Positions 6,236 to 12,928 of a DNA stretch of 12,946 nt are shown piece by piece. The stretch spans positions 712-13,657 of the forward strand of contig DHGK01000091.1 in assembly GCA_002402755.1 (NCBI GenBank). The letters run 5' to 3'. Each line of letters starts with the position of its first letter. The first letter of the stretch is position 1. A program made the translations under genes and the position numbers. The notes beneath the pieces were generated by a model, which saw nothing but the letters and a program-made list of their open reading frames with translations, searched no databases and had not been told where the DNA came from. The DNA comes from Planctomycetes bacterium UBA4800 (GTDB taxonomy: Bacteria; Planctomycetota; UBA8108; UBA8890; UBA8898).

Positions 6236-6941
6236 ATTGCTGGCCGTAGTAGGCTCCCGGGCCGTGCTTGCGGTCGAAGTGCTTGCGCAGCAGGTGGTCC
6301 GGAATCGGCTCGATCGGCTGGCCGAACGCGCGCCTGAGGAGGATCGTATCGCGCGCCATGCGCGCCACCTCCTCGAGCGCGATCGCGTTCCTGACCGAGT
6401 CCATGGCATCGCGGCCCCAGGTGAAGGGGCCGTGGCCGGCCACCAGCACCGCCGGCATCCGGACGTGGTCGATGCCGCACTCCATGAACGCCTCGACGAT
6501 CACCTTCCCCGTCTCGCGCTCGTAGTCCTTGGCGACCTCGGCCGGCGTGAGCATGCGCGTCACCGGCACCTGGCCGTCGAAGTGGTCGGCATGCGTCGTC
6601 CCCAGGCACACTATCGGCTGCTCGGCCTGCGCGAACGCCGTCGCCACCGTGGAATGCGTGTGCGTCACCCCGCCGACCTCCGGGAACTCGCAGTAGATCT
6701 CAAGGTGCGTCGCCGTGTCCGACGAGGGCTTGAACCGCCCCTCCACGACCTTGCCCGCGAGGTCGACGAGCACCATGGCGTCGGCCGTGAGCTCGCCGTA
6801 CGGAATGCCGCTCGGCTTGATCGCGAAGAAGCCCTGGCCGCGGTCGATGCCGCTCACGTTGCCCCACGTGCCGGGCGCGAGACCCGCGCGCGACAGCGCC
6901 AGGTTCGCCTCCAGCACCGCCTTCCTGAGTTCCTCGAGCAT
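6216..6941 (-). CDS. araD: L-ribulose-5-phosphate 4-epimerase, with repeat-encoded C-terminal tail
   Basis: The product is 241 residues of the class II aldolase/epimerase family and converts L-ribulose-5-phosphate to D-xylulose-5-phosphate in the cytosol. The start is ATG 6941, with GAGGG eight bases upstream, and MLEELRKAVLEANLAL matches the E. coli AraD N terminus; a GTG at 6950 is less likely. Zinc ligands His94, His96 (THTHS) and His170 (GHGPFTWG) are present, as are Asp75 (SSDT), Asp119 (THADHF) and the C-terminal Tyr231-Tyr232. E. coli AraD ends at YYGQ. Here YYGQ (231-234) is followed by QSGDSHR, encoded by the inverted repeat, which also supplies the stop. UlaF or SgbE-type specificity cannot be fully excluded, but the adjacent ribulokinase supports AraD. 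Confidence 0.93.
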   Translation of the reverse strand: MLEELRKAVLEANLALSRAGLAPGTWGNVSGIDRGQGFFAIKPSGIPYGELTADAMVLVDLAGKVVEGRFKPSSDTATHLEIYCEFPEVGGVTHTHSTVATAFAQAEQPIVCLGTTHADHFDGQVPVTRMLTPAEVAKDYERETGKVIVEAFMECGIDHVRMPAVLVAGHGPFTWGRDAMDSVRNAIALEEVARMARDTILLRRAFGQPIEPIPDHLLRKHFDRKHGPGAYYGQQSGDSHR

Positions 6942-6977
6942 GCTGCGCACCCTCGCGGCGCGAGCCGCACGTGCCGG

Positions 6978-8657
6978 CTACGCCGCGCCCTCCTTGATCT
7001 TCAGAAGCTCCTTCATCGCCGCCGACAAATCCTCCGTGTGCCCGGCGACGCCGAACGAGTCGTGGAGCTTGCGATACAGGCCGTAGAGCTTGTCGTAAAC
7101 GGCGCGATTGGCCTCGATGGGCTTGTACACCGTGCGCTTGACGCCGCACATGGCCTTCTGGGCCGCGCCGGTCGAGTCGTGCCCGCCCGCCGCGCTTCCC
7201 GCGACCACCGCGCCGAACACCGCCGCGCCGAGCGCGCACGTCTGCGCCGAGCGCGAGATCATCATCGGCCGCCCCAGGACGTCCGCGTAGATCTGCATGA
7301 GCATGGGGTTCTTCTCGGCGATGCCGCCGCAGCAGACGATCGAGTCGATCGCGACGCCGTACTCGGCGATGCGGTCGACGATGGCGCGCGCGCCGTAGGC
7401 CGTGGCCTCGATGAGCGCGCGATAGATTTCCTCGCGCGTCGTGTGCAGCGTCTGGCCCATGAGGAGCCCCGTCAGGCGCGGATCGACCAGAATGGTGCGG
7501 TTGCCGTTGTTCCAGTCGAGCGCCAGGAGCCCGCTCTGGCCGGGCCGAAGCTTCCGGGCGCGCGCGGTCAGCTCCTCGTGGAGCTTGCCCTTGCCCTGAC
7601 ACACGACCCTGACGAACCAGTTGAAGATGTCGCCCACGGCGGACTGGCCGGCCTCGATGCCCAGGCACCCCGGAATGACCGAGCCATCGACGATTCCGCA
7701 GACGCCCGGGATGTCCGGGATGCCGGCGTCGCGCGGCGCGACCATGATGTCGCACGTCGAGGTGCCGATGATCTTGGAGAGCACGCCCTCGCGCACGCCC
7801 GAGCCCACGGCCCCCAGGTGGGCATCGAACGCCCCCACCGCGATCGGCAGGCCCTTGGGGAGGCCGAGCTTCGCCGCCCATTCCTCGCAGAGGTACCCGG
7901 CGACGACATCGGCCGGGTAGGCCTTCGGGTAAAGCCGATCCCTGAGCGCGCCGAGCTCCGGATCGAGCGAGCCCAGGAACTCCTTGTCGGGAAGCCCGCC
8001 CCACGAGTCGTTGTACATGGCCTTGTGGCCGGCGGGACAGACGCCGGGCTTCAGGTCCGCCGGATTCGTGATGCCGGCAAGCACCGCCGGGATCCAGTCC
8101 GCGAACTCGACCCACGTGTGCGCGGCCTTGAAGACCTTCGGGTCCGCGCGCAGGCAGTGCCAGATCTTCGAGAAGAACCACTCCGAGGAGTACGTGCCCC
8201 CGCACTTGGCGAGGTAGTGGGGCCGCGAGGCGCGCGCCGCCGCGGTGATCGCCGCGGCCTCATCCGCCCCGCTGTGATCCTTCCACAGCCACGCGAGGGC
8301 GTTGCGGTTGCGCTTGAACTCCGGGTAGAAGGCGAGCGGCTTCAGGTTCGCGTCCACGGGGAGCGGCGTCGAGCCGGTCGTGTCGACGCCGATGCCGATG
8401 ACGAGCTCGGGCCGGAAGCCCCGCGCGCGGCGCGCCAGGGCGAGCGCGCCCTTCACCGATTTCTCCAGCCCGAACAGCCAGTCCGCCGGCGACTGCCGCG
8501 CGACGTTGTGGTCCTTCGGGTCGGTGAAGATCCCGTCCGTGCCCGAGGGATACGGGCACACCTTCGTCCCGACCTCCCGGCCGGTCGCGACATCGACGAT
8601 GAGGGCGCGAACGCTGTTCGTGCCGTAATCGATTCCGATCGAGTAATGCGCTGCCAC
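6978..8657 (-). CDS. araB: ribulokinase
   Basis: The product is 559 residues, close to E. coli AraB (566), of the FGGY kinase family. It phosphorylates L-ribulose at the 5 position with ATP. The start is GTG 8657, with a perfect AGGAGG (8669-8664) six bases upstream. Visible motifs are the N-terminal phosphate loop GIDYGTNSVRALIVD (Asp10), GIGVDTTGSTPLPVD near 88-102, YSSEWFFSKIWH near 156-167, and GHKAMYNDSWGGLP near 210-223. The catalytic-base region is GAFDAHLGAVGSG (Asp278), followed by IGTSTCDIM and the C-terminal GGIAEKNPMLMQIYADVLGR. These match AraB rather than xylulokinase or glycerol kinase. araD follows after 36 bases on the same strand, forming an araBD operon. araA and an AraC or AraR regulator are not in the window. 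Confidence 0.95.
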   Translation of the reverse strand: MAAHYSIGIDYGTNSVRALIVDVATGREVGTKVCPYPSGTDGIFTDPKDHNVARQSPADWLFGLEKSVKGALALARRARGFRPELVIGIGVDTTGSTPLPVDANLKPLAFYPEFKRNRNALAWLWKDHSGADEAAAITAAARASRPHYLAKCGGTYSSEWFFSKIWHCLRADPKVFKAAHTWVEFADWIPAVLAGITNPADLKPGVCPAGHKAMYNDSWGGLPDKEFLGSLDPELGALRDRLYPKAYPADVVAGYLCEEWAAKLGLPKGLPIAVGAFDAHLGAVGSGVREGVLSKIIGTSTCDIMVAPRDAGIPDIPGVCGIVDGSVIPGCLGIEAGQSAVGDIFNWFVRVVCQGKGKLHEELTARARKLRPGQSGLLALDWNNGNRTILVDPRLTGLLMGQTLHTTREEIYRALIEATAYGARAIVDRIAEYGVAIDSIVCCGGIAEKNPMLMQIYADVLGRPMMISRSAQTCALGAAVFGAVVAGSAAGGHDSTGAAQKAMCGVKRTVYKPIEANRAVYDKLYGLYRKLHDSFGVAGHTEDLSAAMKELLKIKEGAA

Positions 8658-8724
8658 GTGAAACCTCCTGTGCGAGCATGCGGTGCGCCCGGCGGCGCCT
8701 CCGCGACGGCGCCGGTACGGGTGG

Positions 8725-8754
8725 ATGGTAGTCGCGGGGGTGGGCCGGCATCAA
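8725..8754 (-). promoter_or_regulatory. candidate araBD promoter
   Basis: On the minus strand, TTGATG (8754-8749) and TACCAT (8730-8725) are separated by 18 bases, each matching the sigma70 consensus at four of six positions. Transcription would start near 8718, giving a leader of about 60 bases before the GTG at 8657. No convincing AraR or AraC operator dyad was found in the 150-bp araB-panB intergenic stretch. Confidence 0.35.
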
Positions 8755-8792
8755 GAGGGTTCCCGGCCCTGGCCGCGCCCCGCCGTCCTCCC

Positions 8793-8798
8793 TACAAT
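8793..8798 (+). promoter_or_regulatory. candidate -10 box for panB operon
   Basis: TACAAT matches the -10 consensus at five of six positions in an otherwise very GC-rich stretch. No good -35 lies 16-18 bases upstream. Transcription would begin at about 8804-8806, only a few bases before the panB ATG at 8808, and no Shine-Dalgarno precedes that ATG. Confidence 0.35.
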
Positions 8799-8807
8799 AG
8801 CCGGGAT

Positions 8808-9632
8808 ATGCACAGGGACACCGACCGTTTCTTCGCCAAGAAGGCGCGGCGCGAGCCCATCGTCGCGCTCACCTGCTACGACGCCCCCACGGCGCGCCTG
8901 GAAGACGCGGCCGCGATCGACATCGCGCTCGTCGGGGACAGCGTGGGGACCAACCTCCTCGGCTACGCCTCCGAGCGCGATGTGACCATGGAGGACATGC
9001 TCCACCACACGGCGGCGGTCGCCCGCGGCCGGACGAGCGCCTTCGTCCTCGCCGACATGCCGTACCTGAGCTACGACACGCCGGCGCACGCGCTGGAGAA
9101 CGCGCGGCGCCTGCTTGCGGCCGGCGCCGACGGCGTCAAGCTCGAGAGCGGCCGCGCGATCCTCCCGCAGGTCGCGGCCCTCAGGGCCGAGGGCATCGCG
9201 GTCTGCGGGCACCTGGGCTACACGCCGCAGACCAAGGGACCGCGGCCCGCCGTCGCCGGCAGGACCGCCCCCGAGGCGCGCGAGCTCATCGCCGACGCCG
9301 AGGCGCTCCGCGGCGCGGGCGTGTTCATGCTCGTCCTCGAGCTCGTGCCCGAGGAGCTCGCCCGCCACATCGCCGGGCGCCTTTCCTGCCCCGTCATCGG
9401 CATCGGCTCGGGCCGCGGCCTGGACGGCGAGGTGCAGGTCGTGAACGACATCCTCGGCCTCACGGCCCGTACGTTCCGGCACGCGAAGGCGTTCGCGGAC
9501 ATGCACGCGCGGGCCGGCGCGGCGATCCGGGCGTATGCCGACGCCGTGCGCGGGCGCGCTTTTCCCGAGGAGCGCAACGCAACGCACCTTGCGCCCGACG
9601 TCGCCGCCGAGCTCGGCATTGCCACGGAGTGA
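8808..9632 (+). CDS. panB: 3-methyl-2-oxobutanoate hydroxymethyltransferase (ketopantoate hydroxymethyltransferase)
   Basis: The product is 274 residues (E. coli PanB is 264). It transfers a hydroxymethyl group from 5,10-methylenetetrahydrofolate to 2-oxoisovalerate, the first committed step of pantothenate and CoA synthesis, in the cytosol. It is a TIM-barrel protein with the expected residues: LTCYDAPTA (21-29), metal ligands Asp44 (LVGDSVGT) and Asp83 (ADMPY), Lys111 and Glu113 (VKLESG), the conserved catalytic Glu178 (LVLELVPEE), and the GIGSG loop (198-202). The start ATG 8808 begins the family homology and has no ribosome binding site. panC and panD are not adjacent. It is followed after two bases by a Gfo/Idh/MocA gene, so this pantothenate gene heads an operon otherwise devoted to sugar and serine metabolism. 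Confidence 0.95.
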   Translation: MHRDTDRFFAKKARREPIVALTCYDAPTARLEDAAAIDIALVGDSVGTNLLGYASERDVTMEDMLHHTAAVARGRTSAFVLADMPYLSYDTPAHALENARRLLAAGADGVKLESGRAILPQVAALRAEGIAVCGHLGYTPQTKGPRPAVAGRTAPEARELIADAEALRGAGVFMLVLELVPEELARHIAGRLSCPVIGIGSGRGLDGEVQVVNDILGLTARTFRHAKAFADMHARAGAAIRAYADAVRGRAFPEERNATHLAPDVAAELGIATE

Positions 9633-9634
9633 GC

Positions 9635-10750
9635 ATGGGAGACGACAGGCTTGCAATCGGCGTCGTGGGGCTCGGGACCTTCGTCGAGATCGCGCACTTC
9701 CCCGCCTACCTCGAAAGCCCCTACCGCGAGCTCGTCCGCGTCGCGGCGATCTGTGACCTCGACCCCAAGCGCCTTGCGGAAGTCGGCGACAAGTACGGCG
9801 TGGCGCGCCGCTTCGGCGATCACAAGGCAATGCTCGCCGGGGAGAAGCTCGACGCCGTCGTTGTCGCCACGCCCGATCACGCGCACACGGCGATCGCCCT
9901 CGACGCGATCGCGGCCGGCAAGGATGTCCTCGTCGAGAAGCCGCTCGCGATGACGGCGCGCGAAGCCCGCGCCATCGCCGATGCCGCCGACAAGGCCGGG
10001 CGGCTCGTCATCACGGACTTCCACAAGCGCGAGGATCCCTGCCACGTCGAGGCGCGCACGCGCTTCCGGCGCGGCGACTACGGCCCGCTCCAGCTCGGCT
10101 GGGCGTGGATGCAGGACGTGCTCTCGGTCGCCGCGGGCGGGTTCTTCAAGTCCGACCTCGCGAGCCGGAGCTCGCCCAACTGGTTTCTCGGCGTCCACTT
10201 CTACGACCTCGTGTGCTTCCTGACGGGCGGCGAGCCCGTCGAGGTGCGCGCGACCGGCTACCGCCGCGTGCTTGCCGCGCGCGGCATTCGCACCTACGAC
10301 GCGATCAAGGCCGATTTCGTGTTCGCGGGCGGCGCGGCGGTGAGCGTCGCGACCTCCTGGAACCTGCCCGACGCCGCGCCCTTCGTCACGCGCCAGGGTC
10401 TGTATCTCCAGTGCGCCAAGGGCGACATCGAGATCGACTCCTCGCGCCGCGGCTTCGCGGCCACGACCGAGGAGGGCTACCGTTTCGTGAATCCCATGTT
10501 CCTGCGGGCGACGCCCCGCGGCTGCGCGGGCTATGGCATCGAGAGCATCGGCGAGGCGCTGCGGCTCTTCCATGCGCGCGCGCGCGGGCGCCCCGCGCCC
10601 GCCGCCGAGGCCATGCACCTTGCGACCGCGCGCGAGGGGCTCACCGCCACGCTCATGGCCGAGGGCGTCGACCGCTCTCTCGCCGCGGGCCGCAAAGAAG
10701 AGTATGCTGACGTGGGCGCGCCGGTCGTCCTGGCGGCGATTCCGCAGTGA
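9635..10750 (+). CDS. Gfo/Idh/MocA family NAD(P)-dependent oxidoreductase
   Basis: The product is 371 residues. The start is ATG 9635, with GGAG (9626-9629) five bases upstream and inside the end of panB; an in-frame GTG at 9629 lacks such a site. The N-terminal Rossmann domain shows GVVGLG (9-14), Asp41 (AICDLDP), which suggests preference for NAD over NADP, VVVATPDHAH, and the family EKP motif (VEKPLA, 101-103). The C-terminal alpha/beta domain carries WFLGVHFYDL (183-192), the usual substrate and proton-relay region. Family members oxidise or reduce sugars, inositols and amino sugars, including C3 oxidation of glycosides to 3-keto sugars. No signal peptide or Tat motif is seen, so it is probably cytosolic. 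The adjacent DUF1080 gene makes 3-keto glycoside chemistry a reasonable guess; the true substrate is unknown. Confidence 0.92.
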   Translation: MGDDRLAIGVVGLGTFVEIAHFPAYLESPYRELVRVAAICDLDPKRLAEVGDKYGVARRFGDHKAMLAGEKLDAVVVATPDHAHTAIALDAIAAGKDVLVEKPLAMTAREARAIADAADKAGRLVITDFHKREDPCHVEARTRFRRGDYGPLQLGWAWMQDVLSVAAGGFFKSDLASRSSPNWFLGVHFYDLVCFLTGGEPVEVRATGYRRVLAARGIRTYDAIKADFVFAGGAAVSVATSWNLPDAAPFVTRQGLYLQCAKGDIEIDSSRRGFAATTEEGYRFVNPMFLRATPRGCAGYGIESIGEALRLFHARARGRPAPAAEAMHLATAREGLTATLMAEGVDRSLAAGRKEEYADVGAPVVLAAIPQ

Positions 10751-10782
10751 CGCGCCCGCGGCGTTTTCTCGCGGAGGTGGCA

Positions 10783-11442
10783 ATGCGAAGTCTGTGTGCG
10801 TGCGCGGCGCTCGTCCTCGCCGGCTGCGCGGCGGGTCCCAAGGAAGGCTACACGTTCCTCTTCGATGGAGAGACGCTCGACGGCTGGCAGCGGCACGAGA
10901 AGATGCCGGGCGGCGAGTGGGCGGTCGTCGACGGCGCGATCGCCGGCAAGGAAGGCGCCGATGCGAGCGGCGGATTTCTCGCCACGACGAGGACCTACAA
11001 GAACTTCATCATCGAGCTCGACGTCTGCATGGACTGGCCGTTCGACAGCGGCGTGTTCCTCAGGGTCGGCCCGGACGGCAAGAGCCACCAGGTGACGCTC
11101 GACTACCGTCCGGGCGGCGAGATCGGCGGCATCTACGTTCCGTGGGGACCGGGGTTCGTGTGCCACGCGCTGCCGGCGTACGTCTGCGGCGACACGCCGG
11201 ACAGCATCGAAGCCTTCCCCGAGGGCGAGTGGAACCACGTCAGGATCAGGATCCGGGGCGAGCCCGCGCACATCCAGTTCTGGCTCAACGGCACGCTCGT
11301 CACCGATTTCCAGCACTCGGCCGCGACCACCGACGGCATCCCGCCCGAGGGCCCGATCTGCCTGCAGGTGCACGGCGGCGTCGAGAACGCGGGCGGCGCG
11401 GCGGTGCGCTTCAGGAACATCCAGATCAAGGAGCTCCTGTAG
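10783..11442 (+). CDS. DUF1080 lipoprotein (3-keto-disaccharide hydrolase family)
   Basis: The product is 219 residues. The start is ATG 10783, with GGAGG five bases upstream. A short lipoprotein signal ends in the lipobox VLAGC (Cys15), so it should be anchored to a membrane facing the periplasm or outside. The mature part is one concanavalin-like beta-sandwich of the DUF1080 family. It begins FLFDGETLDGWQ and continues with SGVFLRVGPDG, GGIYVPWGPGF, EWNHVRIRIRG and FWLNGTLVTDFQ. Characterised relatives cleave 3-keto glycosides made by Gfo/Idh/MocA dehydrogenases in Bacteroidetes and relatives; others may only bind glycans. It lies 32 bases after a Gfo/Idh/MocA gene and is probably in the same operon. 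If that cytosolic enzyme makes the substrate, the compartments do not match, which is a weakness of the pathway guess. Confidence 0.88.
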   Translation: MRSLCACAALVLAGCAAGPKEGYTFLFDGETLDGWQRHEKMPGGEWAVVDGAIAGKEGADASGGFLATTRTYKNFIIELDVCMDWPFDSGVFLRVGPDGKSHQVTLDYRPGGEIGGIYVPWGPGFVCHALPAYVCGDTPDSIEAFPEGEWNHVRIRIRGEPAHIQFWLNGTLVTDFQHSAATTDGIPPEGPICLQVHGGVENAGGAAVRFRNIQIKELL

Positions 11443-11489
11443 CGGCGCGCGCGCGGGCGCCGCTCGGCTCCGGCCGGAGGTCGCACACC

Positions 11490-12869
11490 ATGGCGCGCGG
11501 ATCGCCTGCGTACCAGAGCATCTTCTCCATTCTCAGGCCCGCGGTCGGCCCATCGAGCTCGCACACGCTCGGGCCGCTCCTGTGCGCGCGCGATTTCAGG
11601 GCCCGGATCGAACGCGCGCTTCGCCGCGGGGCCGCCGCGTCGCTCCGCGTCGAGCTCTACGGAAGCCTCGCCGCGACGGGCAAGGGCCACAGGACCGACC
11701 TGGCGCTCATTGCCGGCCTGAGCGGCGAGCGGCCCGAGGAGGACGGCTCGGCGCTCGCGCCGGAATCGGTGGCGCGCGTCCAGGCGGCGGGCGGCATCGC
11801 CGTCAAGGGGACGCTCGTGCGCTTCGATCCCGCGCGCGACATCCGCTGGATCCGGAAGCTCCCGGCCTGGTCGGCGCATCCCAACACGATGCGCTTCGTC
11901 CTGACGGCCGGCCGAGCGAAGCACGCGGCCGCGTACGTCTCGCTCGGCGCCGGCCTCTTCACGCCCCTTGGCCGGAAACCCGCCGCCCCGCGGCCCGCGC
12001 AGCCCATCCCTTACCCCTACCGGACGATGCACGATCTACTCGCGATCTCCGAGGCCACGGGCTACCCGATCAGCCTTCTCGTGCTTGCGGACGAAACGGC
12101 CTTTGCTGGACAGAACGCCTCGACGGTGCTCGAGCGGCTCGACCATCTCTGGCGGCTCATGAAGGCGACGATCGAGCGCGGCCTGGCAGCCGAGGGCGAG
12201 CTCCCCGGCGGCCTCGGCGTCATGCGCCGCGCCAAGCAGATCTGGGAGGAAAGCCGGCGGCGCGTGAGCCACCCCGAGGCGATTCTCGCGCCCGCCCTGA
12301 AAGCCGATGCGTACGCCTTCGCCGTCGCGGAGGAGAACGCCGCGGGCGGCGCCATCGTGACCGCACCGACGGCGGGCTCCGCGGGCGTCATACCGGCCGT
12401 GCTCAAGGTGTGGCAGGAAGATCTGGCGCTGCCCGACCGCACGGTCGCGCGCGGGCTTCTCACGGCGGGCGCGGTCGGCATCGTGATCAAGAACCTCGCG
12501 TCGCTCTCGGGCGCCGAGGTCGGCTGCCAGGGGGAAGTCGGCTCCGCCGCAGCGATGGCCGCCGCCGCGGCCGCGGAGCTCGCCGGCGCGATTCCCGCGC
12601 AGGTCGAGGCTGCCGCCGAGGTCGCGATCGAGCACCACCTCGGCATGACCTGCGACCCCGTGGCGGGCCTCGTCCAGATCCCGTGCATCGAGCGCAACGC
12701 GATGGGCGCCGTGAAGGCGCTCAACGCCGCGGCCGTGAGCCTTGCCGGCACGGGCCGCCATCTCATCAGCTTCGATGCCGCGGTGCGGGCGATGTGGCGC
12801 ACGGGCCAGGACCTGCGCACGGCGTACCGCGAGACGGCGCGCGGGGGCCTCGCGGTCGAGGGTGTGTAG
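11490..12869 (+). CDS. sdaA: L-serine ammonia-lyase, iron-sulfur-dependent, single chain
   Basis: The product is 459 residues, the length of E. coli SdaA/SdaB. It converts L-serine to pyruvate and ammonia using a [4Fe-4S] cluster. The start is ATG 11490, with GGAGG nine bases upstream. The N-terminal beta domain has GPSSSHTLGP (20-29) and YGSLAATGKGHRTD (57-70). The C-terminal alpha domain has EENAAGG, TAPTAGSAG, GAEVGCQGEVG, GMTCDPVAG and IPCIERNA. Cluster ligands Cys346, Cys388 and Cys399 are present. The protein ends GGLAVEGV and lacks the C-terminal cysteine that in SdaA and the Legionella enzyme reaches into the active site as fourth iron ligand. It follows the DUF1080 gene by 47 bases and probably closes the panB operon. 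sdaA and sdaB are not distinguishable here. Confidence 0.95.
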   Translation: MARGSPAYQSIFSILRPAVGPSSSHTLGPLLCARDFRARIERALRRGAAASLRVELYGSLAATGKGHRTDLALIAGLSGERPEEDGSALAPESVARVQAAGGIAVKGTLVRFDPARDIRWIRKLPAWSAHPNTMRFVLTAGRAKHAAAYVSLGAGLFTPLGRKPAAPRPAQPIPYPYRTMHDLLAISEATGYPISLLVLADETAFAGQNASTVLERLDHLWRLMKATIERGLAAEGELPGGLGVMRRAKQIWEESRRRVSHPEAILAPALKADAYAFAVAEENAAGGAIVTAPTAGSAGVIPAVLKVWQEDLALPDRTVARGLLTAGAVGIVIKNLASLSGAEVGCQGEVGSAAAMAAAAAAELAGAIPAQVEAAAEVAIEHHLGMTCDPVAGLVQIPCIERNAMGAVKALNAAAVSLAGTGRHLISFDAAVRAMWRTGQDLRTAYRETARGGLAVEGV

Positions 12870-12928
12870 AAGCCCGGCGCCGGCCCCGCGTGCGCGCCGG
12901 AAATGCGCCGCGCGCTACCTGCCTTCGT

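Larger units (their letters stand above)
5375..6238. mobile_element. 864-bp unit with perfect 21-bp terminal inverted repeats carrying a toxin-antitoxin-like pair
   Basis: The outer ends 5375-5395 and 6218-6238 are perfect 21-base inverted repeats, both starting AATCCGGGGACAGTCACC when read inward. Between them lie further copies of the same repeat, a promoter with a dyad, a BrnT-like gene and an XRE-type gene. Sampled lines inside are about 53-62% G+C against about 70-75% in neighbouring genes. No transposase is encoded, and I see no target-site duplication (GCGGT on the left, GCTGG on the right). It would therefore be a non-autonomous unit, or two independent repeat arrays flanking a module. 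The inverted ends are directly visible; mobility is inference. Confidence 0.5.

Noticed and set aside
5375..6238. CRISPR array interpretation of the repeats
   Set aside because: Copies are inverted relative to each other, unevenly spaced and without spacer-like units, and no cas gene is present.
6195..9632. A stop-free plus-strand frame of over 1,100 codons, antisense to araD and araB and running into panB
   Set aside because: araB and araD are unmistakable on the other strand. GC-rich codon use leaves the antisense frame open; only its last part, from 8808, is a real gene.
11441..11464. Hairpin AGCGGCGC / GCGCCGCT starting at the DUF1080 stop codon
   Set aside because: Low-complexity GC sequence with no T-tract. 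The next gene follows closely with its own ribosome binding site, so a terminator call is not justified.
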